DNA of 64,000 nucleotides from Morganella morganii H1r. GTDB taxonomy: Bacteria; Pseudomonadota; Gammaproteobacteria; Enterobacterales; Enterobacteriaceae. The first letter of the stretch is position 1; every line of letters begins with the position of its first letter. Shown in pieces: positions 22,144 to 32,927 of the stretch. Made by a program: the position numbers and the translations under genes. The notes below the pieces were generated by a model that saw only the letters and a list, made by a program, of their open reading frames with translations, made no database searches and had not been told where the DNA came from. The stretch covers positions 124,001 through 188,000 of the forward strand of contig NZ_AYMP01000014.1 in the NCBI RefSeq assembly GCF_000633515.1, written 5' to 3'.

Positions 22144-24807
22144 ATGTCAGACATTTTGAACAATGACGTGGATCCGATCGAAACCCGCGACTGGCTACAG
22201 GCGATCGAATCGGTCATCCGTGAAGAAGGTGTTGAGCGTGCACAGTTCCTGATTGATCAGGTTCTGAATACTGCCCGTCAGGGTGGTGTGAATGTTGCAG
22301 CAGGTGCTGCGGCCCGTAACTACATCAACACCATTCCTGTTGAGGATGAACCGGCCTACCCGGGCAACCTGGAGCTGGAACGTCGTATCCGTTCTGCTAT
22401 CCGCTGGAACGCCGTCATGATGGTTCTGCGCGCATCCAAGAAAGATCTGGATCTGGGCGGTCACATGGCATCTTACCAGTCTGCGGCAACCATGTATGAA
22501 GTGTGCTTCAACCACTTCTTCCGTGCGCAGAACGAAAAAGACGGCGGCGACGTTATTTATTTCCAGGGCCACTTAAGCCCGGGCTACTACGCACGCGCAT
22601 TTATGGAAGGTCGTCTGACTGAAGAGCAGCTGAACAATTTCCGTCAGGAAATCGGCGGCAAAGGTCTGCCTTCTTACCCGCACCCTAAACTGATGCCAAA
22701 CTTCTGGCAGTTCCCGACCGTTTCTATGGGTCTGGGGCCGCTGGCGGCTATCTATCAGGCTAAATTCCTGAAATATCTGGAACATCGTGGTCTGAAAGAC
22801 ACTTCTGAGCAAACCGTTTATGCCTTCCTCGGTGATGGCGAGATGGATGAGCCGGAATCTAAAGGTGCAATCAATATCGCTGTCCGCGAAAGCCTGGACA
22901 ACCTGATCTTCGTTATCAACTGTAACCTGCAGCGCCTTGACGGCCCTGTCAACGGTAACGGTAAAATCGTTAACGAAATGGAAGGTATGTTCGCCGGTGC
23001 GGGCTGGCAGGTAATCAAAGTCATGTGGGGCGGCCGCTGGGATGAACTGCTGAAGAAAGATACCAGCGGTAAACTGATCCAGCTGATGAACGAAACCGTT
23101 GACGGCGACTATCAGACATTCAAATCCAAAGACGGTGCTTACGTCCGTGAACACTTCTTCAACCGCTATCCGGAAACCGCTGCATTAGTCAAAGACTGGA
23201 CTGATGAGCAGATCTTCGCACTGAACCGCGGTGGTCACGATCCGAAGAAAATGTTCGCTGCACTGAAAAAAGCGCATGACACCAAAGGCAAACCAACACT
23301 GATCCTGGCCCAGACCGTTAAAGGTTATGGTATGGGTGATACCGCTGAAGGTAAAAACATCGCTCACCAGGTTAAGAAAATGAACATGGAAGGCGTGCGC
23401 CATCTCCGTGATCGTTTCAACATCGATGTGCCTGATGATCAGCTGGAAAAACTGCCGTACATCAAGTTTGACGAAAATTCAGAAGAGCAGAAATACATGA
23501 TGGAACGCCGTGCGGCACTGCATGGTCCGGTTCCTTCACGCCGTTCTCATTTCGATGAGAAATTGGATATTCCTGCTCTGAGCGATTTCAGCCAGTTACT
23601 GGAAGAGCAGAACAAAGAAATTTCCACCACTATCGCGTTTGTGCGTGCCCTGAACGTGATGCTGAAAAACAAATCCATCAAAGAACGCATCGTGCCAATC
23701 ATTGCGGATGAAGCGCGTACATTCGGTATGGAAGGTCTGTTCCGTCAGATCGGTATCTACAACTCCAAAGGCCAGCAGTATACGCCGCAGGACCGTGAGC
23801 AGGTTGCTTACTACCGTGAAGATGTGAAAGGTCAGATCCTGCAGGAAGGTATCAACGAACTGGGTGCAGGCGCATCCTGGCTGGCTGCTGCGACCTCTTA
23901 CAGCACCAACAACGTTCCGATGATTCCGTTCTACATCTACTACTCTATGTTCGGTTTCCAGCGTATCGGTGACCTGATGTGGATGGCAGGCGACCAGCAG
24001 GCACGCGGCTTCCTGATCGGCGGTACTTCAGGCCGTACCACCCTGAACGGTGAAGGTCTGCAGCACGAAGACGGCCACAGCCACATTCAGTCTCTGACTA
24101 TCCCTAACTGCCTGTCTTATGACCCGTCATTCGCGTACGAAGTTGCGGTTATCATGCAGGATGGTCTGGAGCGTATGTATGGTGAAGCACAGGAAAACAT
24201 TTACTACTACATCACCACACTGAACGAAAACTACCACATGCCTGCAATGCCGGAAGGTGTTGAGGAAGGTATCCGTAAAGGTATCTACAAGCTCGAAACC
24301 CTGACCGGTGATAAAGGCAAGGTACAGTTACTGGGTTCAGGTGCGATTCTGCGTCACGTGCGTGAAGCAGGTCAGATTCTGTCTTCTGAGTACGGTATCA
24401 GCTCTGATATTTACAGCGTAACCTCGTTCACCGAACTGGCACGTGAAGGTCAGGATTGTGACCGCTGGAACATGCTGCATCCGTCAGAAACCCCGCGTGT
24501 GCCTTACATCACTCAGGTGATGAACGATGCACCTGCGGTGGCGTCCACTGACTGGATGAAACTGTTCGCAGAACAGGTTCGCGGTTATGTTCCTGCTGAC
24601 CAGTACCGCGTACTGGGTACTGACGGTTACGGCCGTTCAGACAGCCGTGATAACCTGCGTCATCACTTCGAAATCGATGCCGGTTATGTTGTTGTTGCTG
24701 CTCTGGGTGAGCTGGCTAAACGTGGTGAAGTTGACGTGAAAGTGGTTGAAGAAGCCATTAAGAAATTCAGCATCAACCCTGAAAAAGTTAACCCGCGTGT
24801 GGCATAA
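22144..24807 (+). CDS. aceE: Pyruvate dehydrogenase E1 component
   Basis: AceE is the thiamine diphosphate-dependent, homodimeric E1 subunit that decarboxylates pyruvate and acetylates the E2 lipoyl groups. At 887 residues it matches E. coli. The ThDP motif (GDGEMDEPES through to NLIFVINCN) lies at about residues 230-260, and the HEDGHSHIQSLTIPN segment of the active-site loop is intact. The gene opens MSDILNNDVDPIETRDWLQAIE. aceF follows 13 bases after the stop, so E1 and E2 are coexpressed. Confidence 0.98.
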   Translation: MSDILNNDVDPIETRDWLQAIESVIREEGVERAQFLIDQVLNTARQGGVNVAAGAAARNYINTIPVEDEPAYPGNLELERRIRSAIRWNAVMMVLRASKKDLDLGGHMASYQSAATMYEVCFNHFFRAQNEKDGGDVIYFQGHLSPGYYARAFMEGRLTEEQLNNFRQEIGGKGLPSYPHPKLMPNFWQFPTVSMGLGPLAAIYQAKFLKYLEHRGLKDTSEQTVYAFLGDGEMDEPESKGAINIAVRESLDNLIFVINCNLQRLDGPVNGNGKIVNEMEGMFAGAGWQVIKVMWGGRWDELLKKDTSGKLIQLMNETVDGDYQTFKSKDGAYVREHFFNRYPETAALVKDWTDEQIFALNRGGHDPKKMFAALKKAHDTKGKPTLILAQTVKGYGMGDTAEGKNIAHQVKKMNMEGVRHLRDRFNIDVPDDQLEKLPYIKFDENSEEQKYMMERRAALHGPVPSRRSHFDEKLDIPALSDFSQLLEEQNKEISTTIAFVRALNVMLKNKSIKERIVPIIADEARTFGMEGLFRQIGIYNSKGQQYTPQDREQVAYYREDVKGQILQEGINELGAGASWLAAATSYSTNNVPMIPFYIYYSMFGFQRIGDLMWMAGDQQARGFLIGGTSGRTTLNGEGLQHEDGHSHIQSLTIPNCLSYDPSFAYEVAVIMQDGLERMYGEAQENIYYYITTLNENYHMPAMPEGVEEGIRKGIYKLETLTGDKGKVQLLGSGAILRHVREAGQILSSEYGISSDIYSVTSFTELAREGQDCDRWNMLHPSETPRVPYITQVMNDAPAVASTDWMKLFAEQVRGYVPADQYRVLGTDGYGRSDSRDNLRHHFEIDAGYVVVAALGELAKRGEVDVKVVEEAIKKFSINPEKVNPRVA

Positions 24808-24820
24808 GAGGTAAAAATTA

Positions 24821-26677
24821 ATGTCTATTGAAATCCATGTGCCCGATATCGGTTCAGATGAAGTTGATGTAACTGAAATTCTGGTCAGTGTCGGCGATAA
24901 AGTAGAAGCAGAACAATCACTCATCACCGTTGAAGGTGACAAGGCGTCGATGGAAGTTCCGTCTCCGCAGGCAGGGGTTGTTAAAGAAATTAAAGTGGCT
25001 GTGGGCGATAAAGTCAGCACCGGCTCTTTCATCATGGTATTTGAAGCAGAGGCCGCAGCAGCGGCTCCTGCTCCGGCTGCCGCACCTGCTGCTCCGGCGG
25101 CGGCTGCATCCGCACTGCAGGAAGTTCATGTACCGGATATCGGCGGTGACGAAGTTGACGTAACTGAAATCATGGTCAGCGTCGGCGATACCGTGACTGA
25201 AGAACAGTCTCTGATCACCGTTGAAGGCGACAAAGCGTCAATGGAAGTTCCGTCTCCGATGGCGGGCGTGGTTAAAGAGATCAAAGTGGCTGTCGGCGAT
25301 AAAGTCAGCACCGGTTCCCTGATCATGGTCTTTGAAGTTGCGGGCGCAGCACCGGCGGCACAGCCTGCCGCAGCCGCTCCGGCTCCTGCAGCAGCGGCAC
25401 CTGCCGTGGCAGCAGACAAAGAAATCCATGTACCGGATATCGGCGGTGATGAAGTTGACGTGACTGAAATCATGGTCAGCGTCGGCGATACCGTGACTGA
25501 AGAACAGTCTCTGATCACCGTTGAAGGCGATAAAGCCTCAATGGAAGTACCGTCTCCGATGGCCGGTAAAGTCAAAGAAATCAAAGTAGCCGTTGGCGAT
25601 AAAGTCAAAACCGGCTCTCTGATCATGGTATTCGAAGTGGCGGGCGCAGCACCTGCTCCGGCAGCACAGCCTGCAGCAGCCGCACCAGCGGCAGCAGCTC
25701 CGGCGTCTGCACCGGCAGCGGCACCTGCTGCGGGTAATGACTTCGTTGAGAACGACGCTTACGTTCACGCAAGCCCGGTTATCCGCCGTCTGGCCCGTGA
25801 ATTCGGTGTGAACCTGGCGAAAGTCAAAGGGACAGGCCGTAAAGGCCGTATCCTGCGCGAAGACGTTCAGGCTTATGTGAAAGATGCGGTGAAACGCGCT
25901 GAAGCGGCTCCGGCTGCAGCAGGCGGCGGTTTACCTGGCATGCTGCCATGGCCGAAAGTGGACTTCAGCAAGTTCGGTGAAGTGGAAGAAGTTGAACTGA
26001 GCCGTATTCAGAAACTGTCCGGCGCTAACCTGAGCCGTAACTGGGTAATGATCCCGCACGTTACGCTGATGGACGAAGCGGACATCACTGATGTTGAAGA
26101 ATTCCGCAAACAGCAGAACAAAGAAGCTGAGAAGAAACAGCTGGGCGTGAAAATCACTCCGCTGGTCTTTGTGATGAAAGCCGCTGCCAAAGCGCTGGTC
26201 GACATGCCGCGTTTCAACAGCTCTATCACCGAAGATGCACAGCGTCTGATTCTGAAAAAATATGTCAATATCGGTATCGCGGTAGACACCCCGAACGGCC
26301 TGGTTGTTCCTGTCATTAAAGACGTGAACAAAAAAGGTATTCTGGAACTGTCTTACGAACTGGCTGAAATCTCCAAGAAAGCCCGTAACGGTAAGCTGAC
26401 GTCTTCTGATATGCAGGGCGGGTGCTTCACTATCTCCAGCCTCGGCGGTATCGGGACAACCGGTTTCGCACCGATTGTTAACGCACCGGAAGTGGCTATC
26501 ATGGGTCTGTCACGTTCATCCATGAAACCGGTATGGGACGGCAAACAGTTTGTTCCGCGTCTCATTCTGCCAATGTCACTTTCCTTCGATCACCGTGTGA
26601 TCGATGGTGCTGACGGCGCCCGCTTCATCACGCTGATTAATCAGTACATGAGCGATTTACGCCGCCTGGCGATGTAA
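24821..26677 (+). CDS. aceF: Dihydrolipoyllysine acetyltransferase, E2 of pyruvate dehydrogenase
   Basis: AceF forms the 24-mer core of the complex and carries acetyl groups on swinging lipoyl arms. The 618-residue product has three N-terminal lipoyl domains with target lysines at 41, 138 and 238, each in [12 protein letters not shown], joined by long Ala-Pro linkers. A peripheral subunit-binding domain ([15 protein letters not shown], about 322-360) and a C-terminal catalytic domain with [15 protein letters not shown] near the end follow. The second and third lipoyl domains are nearly identical at DNA level. Confidence 0.98.
   Translation: MSIEIHVPDIGSDEVDVTEILVSVGDKVEAEQSLITVEGDKASMEVPSPQAGVVKEIKVAVGDKVSTGSFIMVFEAEAAAAAPAPAAAPAAPAAAASALQEVHVPDIGGDEVDVTEIMVSVGDTVTEEQSLITVEGDKASMEVPSPMAGVVKEIKVAVGDKVSTGSLIMVFEVAGAAPAAQPAAAAPAPAAAAPAVAADKEIHVPDIGGDEVDVTEIMVSVGDTVTEEQSLITVEGDKASMEVPSPMAGKVKEIKVAVGDKVKTGSLIMVFEVAGAAPAPAAQPAAAAPAAAAPASAPAAAPAAGNDFVENDAYVHASPVIRRLAREFGVNLAKVKGTGRKGRILREDVQAYVKDAVKRAEAAPAAAGGGLPGMLPWPKVDFSKFGEVEEVELSRIQKLSGANLSRNWVMIPHVTLMDEADITDVEEFRKQQNKEAEKKQLGVKITPLVFVMKAAAKALVDMPRFNSSITEDAQRLILKKYVNIGIAVDTPNGLVVPVIKDVNKKGILELSYELAEISKKARNGKLTSSDMQGGCFTISSLGGIGTTGFAPIVNAPEVAIMGLSRSSMKPVWDGKQFVPRLILPMSLSFDHRVIDGADGARFITLINQYMSDLRRLAM
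25127..25652 (+). repeat. Tandem lipoyl-domain coding repeats in aceF
   Basis: The DNA for lipoyl domain 2 (about 25127-25352) and domain 3 (about 25427-25652) is nearly identical with a period of 300 bases. Differences are few and mostly synonymous. The domain 1 copy (from about 24830) is more diverged. This is typical of E2 genes and suggests homogenisation by recombination between repeats. Confidence 0.85.
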
Positions 26678-26684
26678 GCAATTA

Positions 26685-26715
26685 CACTGAGACCGGTGCA
26701 GAGCCGGTCTCAGTG
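26685..26715 (+). terminator. Perfect 12-bp hairpin after aceF
   Basis: CACTGAGACCGG and CCGGTCTCAGTG are exact complements around a 7-base TGCAGAG loop, eight bases after the aceF stop. There is no U tract, so it may stabilise the 3' end of the pdhR-aceEF message or cause partial termination before the separate lpd promoter. Confidence 0.55.
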
Positions 26716-26781
26716 GCGCAGGCTGAAACGTGCTCATCCCGGATAACGGGAGTCAGGTCACAGAACTGCGCCTTTCCAGGT

Positions 26782-26800
26782 TGTTAACAATTTTGTAAAC
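26782..26800 (+). promoter_or_regulatory. Candidate ArcA site upstream of lpd
   Basis: TGTTAACAATTTTGTAAAC resembles the repeated GTTAA-type ArcA box and closely matches the sequence I recall upstream of E. coli lpd, which is repressed by ArcA under low oxygen. It lies about 72 bases before the lpd ATG. This is a pattern match only. Confidence 0.4.
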
Positions 26801-26871
26801 TGCTCTCAGTGTGTACGTCCCGGTGGAATATATGTCGTCTGACCCGCCGGACAAACAATTAAGAGGTCACG

Positions 26872-28299
26872 ATGAGTACTGAAATTAAAGCCCAGGTCGT
26901 TGTACTTGGTGCGGGCCCGGCAGGGTATTCAGCGGCTTTCCGCTGTGCTGACTTAGGTCTGGAAACTGTCCTGATTGAACGTTATTCAACCCTGGGCGGT
27001 GTCTGCCTGAACGTGGGTTGTATCCCGTCAAAAGCATTACTGCATGTTGCTAAAGTGATCGAAGAAGCGAAAGCGCTGGCTTCTCACGGCATCGTGTTCG
27101 GCGAACCGCAGACCGATATCGATAAAGTCCGTCTGTGGAAAGAGAAAGTCATTTCTCAGTTAACCGGCGGTCTGGCCGGTATGGCGAAAGGCCGTAAAGT
27201 GACTGTTGTGAATGGCCTCGGTCAGTTCACCGGCGCGAATACTATCGAAGTCAACGGTGAGAAGGGTAAAACCACCATCACGTTTGACAACGCGATTATT
27301 GCAGCGGGCTCACGCCCGATCCAGCTGCCGTTTATCCCGCACGAAGATCCGCGTGTCTGGGATTCAACGGATGCACTGCAGCTGAAAACCGTCCCGGGCC
27401 GTCTGCTGGTCATGGGTGGTGGTATTATCGGTCTGGAAATGGGTACCGTATACCACGCGCTGGGTTCAGAGATTGATGTTGTTGAAATGTTTGACCAGGT
27501 CATTCCTGCGGCAGACAAAGACATCGTTAAACTGTTCACCAAACGTATCAGCACGAAATTTAACCTGATGCTGGAAACCAAAGTGACCGCCGTTGAAGCC
27601 AAAGAAGACGGTATCTATGTCACAATGGAAGGCAAGAAAGGTCCTGCAGAACCACAGCGTTATGACGCGGTTCTGGTGGCTATCGGCCGTACGCCTAACG
27701 GTAAACTGCTGGCGGCTGATAAAGCCGGTGTTGAAGTTGATGATCGCGGTTTCATCCACGTTGACAAACAAATGCGCACCAACGTGCCGCACATCTTTGC
27801 TATCGGCGATATCGTCGGTCAGCCGATGCTGGCGCACAAAGGTGTTCACGAAGGTCACGTGGCAGCCGAAGTTATCTCCGGTCTGAAACACTATTTCGAT
27901 CCGAAAGTGATCCCATCTATTGCCTATACCGAACCGGAAGTGGCATGGGTTGGTCTGACCGAGAAAGAAGCGAAAGAGAAGGGTATCAGCTACGAAACAG
28001 CAACCTTCCCGTGGGCAGCTTCCGGCCGTGCAATCGCGTCTGACTGCGCTGAAGGTATGACCAAACTGATTTTCGACAAAGAATCTCACCGTGTTATCGG
28101 TGGTGCGATTGTCGGTACTAACGGCGGCGAGCTGTTAGGCGAAATCGGCCTGGCTATCGAAATGGGTTGTGATGCGGAAGATCTGGCACTGACCATTCAC
28201 GCTCACCCGACGCTGTACGAATCAATCGGTATGGCGGCTGAGATTTACGAAGGCAGCATCACTGACCTTCCGAATCCGAAAGCGAAAAAGAAAAAGTAA
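26872..28299 (+). CDS. lpd: Dihydrolipoyl dehydrogenase, E3 component
   Basis: Lpd reoxidises the lipoyl groups of pyruvate dehydrogenase, 2-oxoglutarate dehydrogenase and the glycine cleavage system, whose other genes (gcvTHP) are also in this window. The 475-residue flavoprotein has the FAD Rossmann motif (VVVLGAGPAGYSAA), the redox disulfide CLNVGC in residues 44-49, the NAD motif (VMGGGIIGLEMG), and the C-terminal HAHPTLYE with the catalytic His-Glu pair. It has its own upstream region of 194 bases, consistent with independent expression, and ends at a terminator. Confidence 0.98.
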   Translation: MSTEIKAQVVVLGAGPAGYSAAFRCADLGLETVLIERYSTLGGVCLNVGCIPSKALLHVAKVIEEAKALASHGIVFGEPQTDIDKVRLWKEKVISQLTGGLAGMAKGRKVTVVNGLGQFTGANTIEVNGEKGKTTITFDNAIIAAGSRPIQLPFIPHEDPRVWDSTDALQLKTVPGRLLVMGGGIIGLEMGTVYHALGSEIDVVEMFDQVIPAADKDIVKLFTKRISTKFNLMLETKVTAVEAKEDGIYVTMEGKKGPAEPQRYDAVLVAIGRTPNGKLLAADKAGVEVDDRGFIHVDKQMRTNVPHIFAIGDIVGQPMLAHKGVHEGHVAAEVISGLKHYFDPKVIPSIAYTEPEVAWVGLTEKEAKEKGISYETATFPWAASGRAIASDCAEGMTKLIFDKESHRVIGGAIVGTNGGELLGEIGLAIEMGCDAEDLALTIHAHPTLYESIGMAAEIYEGSITDLPNPKAKKKK

Positions 28300-28343
28300 T
28301 CAGCTGACCCGGTAACCGTGCTGTTACCCGGCTGAAAATAAAA

Positions 28344-28375
28344 ATCCGGCTGCCTCTGGCGCCGGATTTTTTTAT
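28344..28375 (+). terminator. Intrinsic terminator after lpd
   Basis: ATCCGGC and GCCGGAT form the stem around a loop of about ten bases, followed by a run of seven T. It lies 45 bases after the lpd stop and ends the pdh locus. Confidence 0.88.
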
Positions 28376-28712
28376 TCCCTGCCATCAGTACCCGCCTGTG
28401 TATTCATAGACAAACCGGTATTATTCAGATATTAATAATTTCAGCGTGCTGACCGCCGTTCCCGGAACAGCAGAACTGCGCAAATGACCGTTTTTTGCAT
28501 TCCCGGCCTAATCAATAATCGTGCAGATTCCTGTTTAAAACGGCATAACACTGGTGAAACGGGTAAGCAGCAAGTTTAATTCACTAATGTTATTCAGCTC
28601 ACAAATTGTTTATGTTGCTTTAATGTGAATGAATTAACAATGTGTTTAAATTTTGATATGCTGAAACCCCGTTGCCGGGCACTCATAAAAAACACAAAGC
28701 AAGGAGTACGTC
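28376..28712. other. Intergenic region between lpd and acnB
   Basis: About 340 bases of AT-rich sequence without a supported gene. It should contain the acnB promoter. The only specific sequence I can point to is the CRP-like site at 28624-28639; a TGATATG about 25 bases downstream of it could serve as a -10 element. The acnB Shine-Dalgarno AAGGAG is at the 3' end. Confidence 0.5.
28624..28639 (+). promoter_or_regulatory. Candidate CRP site upstream of acnB
   Basis: TGTGA-ATGAAT-TAACA matches nine of ten core positions of the CRP consensus TGTGA-N6-TCACA. acnB is known to be activated by cAMP-CRP in E. coli. It lies about 35 bases upstream of the most plausible transcription start, which suits an activator site. 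Pattern match only. Confidence 0.4.
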
Positions 28713-31310
28713 GTGCTGGAAAATTACCGCAGGCACGTTGCCGAACGTGCAGCACAAGGGATCGCCCCTAAGCCATTGGAAGCCGCTCAGGTTGCTGAGT
28801 TAGTCGAATTACTGAAATCTCCGCCGACAGGCGAAGAAGCGTTTCTTGTTGATCTGATTACCAACCGTGTCCCGCCGGGTGTTGATGAAGCCGCGTATGT
28901 GAAAGCCGGTTTTCTGGCCGCGCTGGCAAAAGGTGACGCACATTCACCGCTGATCACCGCTGAAAAAGCCGTTGAATTACTCGGCACCATGCAGGGTGGT
29001 TATAATATTCATGCCCTGATTGAATCCCTCGATAACGAAAAACTGGCTCCGGTCGCCGCCAAAGCCCTCTCTCATACCTTACTGATGTTTGATAATTTCT
29101 ATGATGTGGAAGAAAAGGCGAAAGCCGGTAATGCCTATGCACAGAAAATTATTCAGTCCTGGGCTGATGCAGACTGGTTTCTGGAGCGCCCGCAACTGGC
29201 GGAAAAACTGACCGTCACTGTCTTTAAAGTTTCCGGTGAAACTAATACCGATGATCTGTCACCGGCGCCGGATGCCTGGTCGCGTCCGGACATCCCGCTG
29301 CATGCACTCGCGATGCTGAAAAACCCGCGCGACGGTATTGATCCGGATGAGCCGGGTAATATCGGTCCGGTTAATCAGATTGATCTGCTCAGCAAAAAAG
29401 GGTTCCCGCTGGCCTATGTCGGTGATGTGGTCGGTACCGGCTCCTCCCGTAAATCCGCGACCAACTCCGTGCTGTGGTTTATGGGGGATGATATCCCGTA
29501 TGTGCCGAACAAGCGCGGCGGCGGTATCGTGCTGGGCGGCAAAATTGCCCCGATTTTCTTCAACACAATGGAAGACGCGGGTGCGCTGCCGGTGGAAGTG
29601 GATGTCAGTAACCTGAATATGGGGGATGTGATTGATGTTTACCCGTATAAAGGTGAGATCCGCAACCATGACACCAATGAACTGCTGGCAACATTTGAAC
29701 TGAAAACCGATGTGCTGCTGGATGAAGTCCGCGCCGGTGGCCGTATCCCGCTGATTATCGGCCGCGGCCTGACCGCAAAAGCACGCGAGTCTCTCGGCCT
29801 GCCGCATACGGATATTTTCCGTCAGGCGAAACCGGTTGAGAAAAGCAGCCGTGGTTTCTCGCTGGCTCAGAAGATGGTCGGCCGTGCCTGCGGCGTGGCG
29901 GGGATCCGTCCGGGTGAATACTGCGAGCCGAAGATGACCTCTGTCGGTTCTCAGGATACCACCGGGCCGATGACCCGTGATGAACTGAAAGACCTGGCCT
30001 GTCTTGGTTTTTCTGCGGATCTGGTAATGCAGTCTTTCTGCCACACAGCCGCTTATCCGAAACCGGTGGATGTGAATACTCACCACACCCTGCCTGATTT
30101 CATTATGAACCGTGGTGGTGTGTCGCTGCGTCCGGGGGACGGTATCATCCACTCCTGGCTGAACCGCATGCTGTTGCCGGATACTGTCGGTACCGGTGGT
30201 GACTCACACACCCGTTTCCCTATCGGAATTTCCTTCCCGGCCGGTTCCGGTCTGGTTGCCTTTGCGGCGGCGACCGGCGTGATGCCGCTGGATATGCCGG
30301 AATCGGTACTGGTGCGTTTTAAAGGAAAAATGCAGCCGGGGATCACGCTGCGTGATCTGGTGCATGCCATCCCGTATTATGCCATTCAGCAGGGTCTGCT
30401 GACGGTGGAGAAAAAAGGGAAGAAAAATATTTTCTCCGGCCGTATCCTGGAGATTGAAGGGCTGCCGACACTGAAAGTGGAACAGGCGTTTGAGCTGGCG
30501 GATGCCTCTGCCGAGCGTTCTGCGGCGGGTTGTACCATTAAGCTGGATAAAGAACCGATCACCGAATACCTCAATTCCAACATTGTCCTGCTGAAGTGGA
30601 TGATTGCGGAAGGTTACGGTGATCGACGTACCATTGAGCGCCGTATTCAGAACATGGAAAAATGGCTGGCGGATCCGCAACTGCTGGAAGGTGATGCGGA
30701 TGCAGACTATGCGGCTGTGATCGAAATCGACCTCAATGAGATCAAAGAGCCGATTCTCTGTGCGCCGAATGACCCGGATGATGCACGTCTGCTGTCTGAC
30801 GTGGCAGGCAGTAAAATTGATGAAGTGTTTATCGGCTCCTGCATGACCAACATCGGGCACTTCCGCGCGGCGGGTAAACTGCTGGACAGTCATAAAGGCC
30901 AGTTGCCGACCCGCCTGTGGGTGGCTCCGCCGACCAAGATGGATGCTGCGCAACTGACAGAAGAGGGCTATTACAGCATCTTCGGTAAGAGCGGTGCCCG
31001 TGTTGAGATCCCGGGCTGTTCACTGTGCATGGGTAACCAGGCGCGTGTGGCGGATAACTCAACCGTCGTGTCCACTTCCACCCGTAACTTCCCGAACCGT
31101 CTGGGTACCGGTGCTGATGTGTACCTGGCCTCGGCGGAACTGGCGGCGGTGGCTTCCCTGCTGGGGCGTTTACCGACACCGGCGGAGTATCAGACCTTTA
31201 TGGATAAAGTGGATGAGACGGCAGAAGATACCTACCGTTACCTCAACTTTGACCAGCTGAACGAGTATACCAAAGTTGCGGATGGCGTGATTTTCCAGAC
31301 TCAGGTGTGA
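28713..31310 (+). CDS. acnB: Aconitate hydratase B
   Basis: AcnB is the main citric-acid-cycle aconitase with a [4Fe-4S] cluster and also hydrates 2-methylaconitate. The GTG start has AAGGAG seven bases upstream and gives 865 residues, as in E. coli. The N-terminal HEAT-like domain ([16 protein letters not shown]), the swivel domain with [13 protein letters not shown], and the three cluster cysteines in [11 protein letters not shown] and [10 protein letters not shown] are intact. It stands alone between two terminators. Confidence 0.97.
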   Translation: MLENYRRHVAERAAQGIAPKPLEAAQVAELVELLKSPPTGEEAFLVDLITNRVPPGVDEAAYVKAGFLAALAKGDAHSPLITAEKAVELLGTMQGGYNIHALIESLDNEKLAPVAAKALSHTLLMFDNFYDVEEKAKAGNAYAQKIIQSWADADWFLERPQLAEKLTVTVFKVSGETNTDDLSPAPDAWSRPDIPLHALAMLKNPRDGIDPDEPGNIGPVNQIDLLSKKGFPLAYVGDVVGTGSSRKSATNSVLWFMGDDIPYVPNKRGGGIVLGGKIAPIFFNTMEDAGALPVEVDVSNLNMGDVIDVYPYKGEIRNHDTNELLATFELKTDVLLDEVRAGGRIPLIIGRGLTAKARESLGLPHTDIFRQAKPVEKSSRGFSLAQKMVGRACGVAGIRPGEYCEPKMTSVGSQDTTGPMTRDELKDLACLGFSADLVMQSFCHTAAYPKPVDVNTHHTLPDFIMNRGGVSLRPGDGIIHSWLNRMLLPDTVGTGGDSHTRFPIGISFPAGSGLVAFAAATGVMPLDMPESVLVRFKGKMQPGITLRDLVHAIPYYAIQQGLLTVEKKGKKNIFSGRILEIEGLPTLKVEQAFELADASAERSAAGCTIKLDKEPITEYLNSNIVLLKWMIAEGYGDRRTIERRIQNMEKWLADPQLLEGDADADYAAVIEIDLNEIKEPILCAPNDPDDARLLSDVAGSKIDEVFIGSCMTNIGHFRAAGKLLDSHKGQLPTRLWVAPPTKMDAAQLTEEGYYSIFGKSGARVEIPGCSLCMGNQARVADNSTVVSTSTRNFPNRLGTGADVYLASAELAAVASLLGRLPTPAEYQTFMDKVDETAEDTYRYLNFDQLNEYTKVADGVIFQTQV

Positions 31311-31348
31311 TAGTCAGTATCTGAATCAGTCCGCAGTTTTATCACCGG

Positions 31349-31382
31349 CGGGAGACAGCAACCACTGTCTCCCGTTTTTTTA
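31349..31382 (+). terminator. Intrinsic terminator after acnB
   Basis: CGGGAGACAG and CTGTCTCCCG make a perfect 10-bp stem with a 6-base loop, followed by seven T. It lies about 40 bases after the acnB stop. Confidence 0.93.
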
Positions 31383-31499
31383 TACCTGTTATCCGGTTAA
31401 TTACGGTATCAATGTACCCGGAAAAGGGATAACCCGCTAAAATAAGAGCAGGTGTTGCATACGTGACAGCGGTAAAGCATTAACAAGAGGTATACAGCG

Positions 31500-31871
31500 A
31501 TGGATTATGAATTTTCCCTCGGGATCGACGGGAACGTGATAGTTAAGCTGTCAATGGATCACGAAGCAATCGGTCACTGGCTGAATGAAGAAGTGAAAGG
31601 GGATCTCTCGGTAATTGATGAGATAACTGCGGCATTTGACAGTATTAAAGGGCGGGAACAGCAGTGGCAGCGTGTGGGGCATGAATACACTTTGCTGATG
31701 GATGATGAGGAAATCATGATTAACGCGAATCAGATTACCTTTGAAACGGATGAGCCGGACGAAGGCATGAGTTATTACGATAATGAAAGCATTGCCTTCT
31801 GCGGAACAGCTGACTTTATGATTTTACTGGAAAATTATCGTAAATTTATTGTGACCGGCGGGCAGGGCTGA
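31500..31871 (+). CDS. yacL: YacL family protein (UPF0231)
   Basis: A small acidic cytoplasmic protein of 123 residues, homologous to E. coli YacL, whose function is not established. The family pattern is clear: the MDYEF start, GHW.NEEVK near residue 25, WQRVGHEYTLLMDDEE in the middle, and EGMSYYDNES with FCGTADF near the C-terminus. It follows acnB as in E. coli. AAGAGG precedes the ATG. No catalytic motif can be seen. Confidence 0.9.
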   Translation: MDYEFSLGIDGNVIVKLSMDHEAIGHWLNEEVKGDLSVIDEITAAFDSIKGREQQWQRVGHEYTLLMDDEEIMINANQITFETDEPDEGMSYYDNESIAFCGTADFMILLENYRKFIVTGGQG

Positions 31872-32000
31872 GAATTTTTATTCTGAAATTTTTATTTGTT
31901 ACGGTAATATAAACCAGTAGTTCTTTACCTGAGGCGATAATCGGTCGGTTATTGCAACAATATTGTTTTCTTTATTTCCGATAACTTATGAGGTGGATGA

Positions 32001-32861
32001 ATGAATGAACAAATCCTGACGGACGGCCTGAATCAGGCGACCGGCTGGCTGGCAAACAATCAGGCATTACTGCTGGAATATGCGGTGAATATTGTGGCTG
32101 CCGTGCTGACCCTGATTATCGGTCTGTTTGTGGCGAAAATGGCCGCTAAAGCGGTTTCCCGCCTGCTGTCGATGCGCGGTGTGGATGTCACCGTGTCTGA
32201 TTTTCTGTCCGCCATGGTTCGCTACGCGGTTATTGCCTTTACACTGATTGCGGTACTGGGGCGTCTCGGCGTACAGACGGCATCTGTTATCGCGGTACTG
32301 GGTGCGGCAGGTCTGGCCGTTGGTTTGGCATTGCAGGGTTCACTTTCTAATCTCGCGGCAGGGGTACTGCTGGTCATTTTCCGCCCTATCCGCGCCGGGG
32401 AATATGTGGTTATCGGGGCGTCAGAAGGGACGGTTCAGAATGTACAGATTTTCTCCACCACACTGCGCAGTGCCGATGATAAAATCATTGTCATTCCGAA
32501 CGGTAAAGTCATTGCCGGCGATATTATTAACGTGACCCGTGAACCGAATCGCCGCCGTGACATTATTGTCGGTGTGGCGTACAACGCGGATATTGATCAG
32601 GTCAAAGAGATTCTGACAGAGATCGTCGCGGCTGACCCGCGTGTGCAGAAAGAGAAAGGTATCGTGGTGCGCCTCAATGAAATGGCGCCATCCTCTCTGA
32701 ATTTTATCGTCCGTTACTGGACGAAGAACGGTGATTTCACGGATGTAAACTGGGATCTGCTGGAAAACTTTAAGCGTGCACTGGATAAACATAATATCGG
32801 CATTCCGTTCCCGCAGCTTGATGTGCATATGTATCAGAATAGTCAGCAAACACAGGCGTAA
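32001..32861 (+). CDS. mscS: Small-conductance mechanosensitive channel MscS
   Basis: MscS is a heptameric inner-membrane channel that opens under tension to release solutes in osmotic downshock. The 286-residue protein has three N-terminal membrane helices; the third, pore-lining helix has the small-residue pattern [20 protein letters not shown] around residues 94-113. The beta domain and C-terminal cytoplasmic vestibule follow. Upstream yacL belongs to a different E. coli chromosomal region, so the rearrangement junction is between the two genes. A terminator follows. Confidence 0.94.
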   Translation: MNEQILTDGLNQATGWLANNQALLLEYAVNIVAAVLTLIIGLFVAKMAAKAVSRLLSMRGVDVTVSDFLSAMVRYAVIAFTLIAVLGRLGVQTASVIAVLGAAGLAVGLALQGSLSNLAAGVLLVIFRPIRAGEYVVIGASEGTVQNVQIFSTTLRSADDKIIVIPNGKVIAGDIINVTREPNRRRDIIVGVAYNADIDQVKEILTEIVAADPRVQKEKGIVVRLNEMAPSSLNFIVRYWTKNGDFTDVNWDLLENFKRALDKHNIGIPFPQLDVHMYQNSQQTQA

Positions 32862-32877
32862 CAGGTGTATATTATCA

Positions 32878-32906
32878 GCGGTGCCTCTTCGGGTGCCGCT
32901 TTTTTT
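32878..32906 (+). terminator. Intrinsic terminator after mscS
   Basis: GCGGTGCC and GGTGCCGC form an 8-bp stem with two G-T pairs around a TCTTCG loop, followed by seven T. It lies about 16 bases after the mscS stop. Confidence 0.85.
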
Positions 32907-32927
32907 GCCGTACTGTGAGAGGCTATG

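Noticed and set aside
24900..25770. Several minus-strand open frames across aceF
   Set aside because: They arise from the repetitive, GC-rich Ala-Pro linker and lipoyl coding sequence. Codon use and protein content favour only the plus-strand frame.
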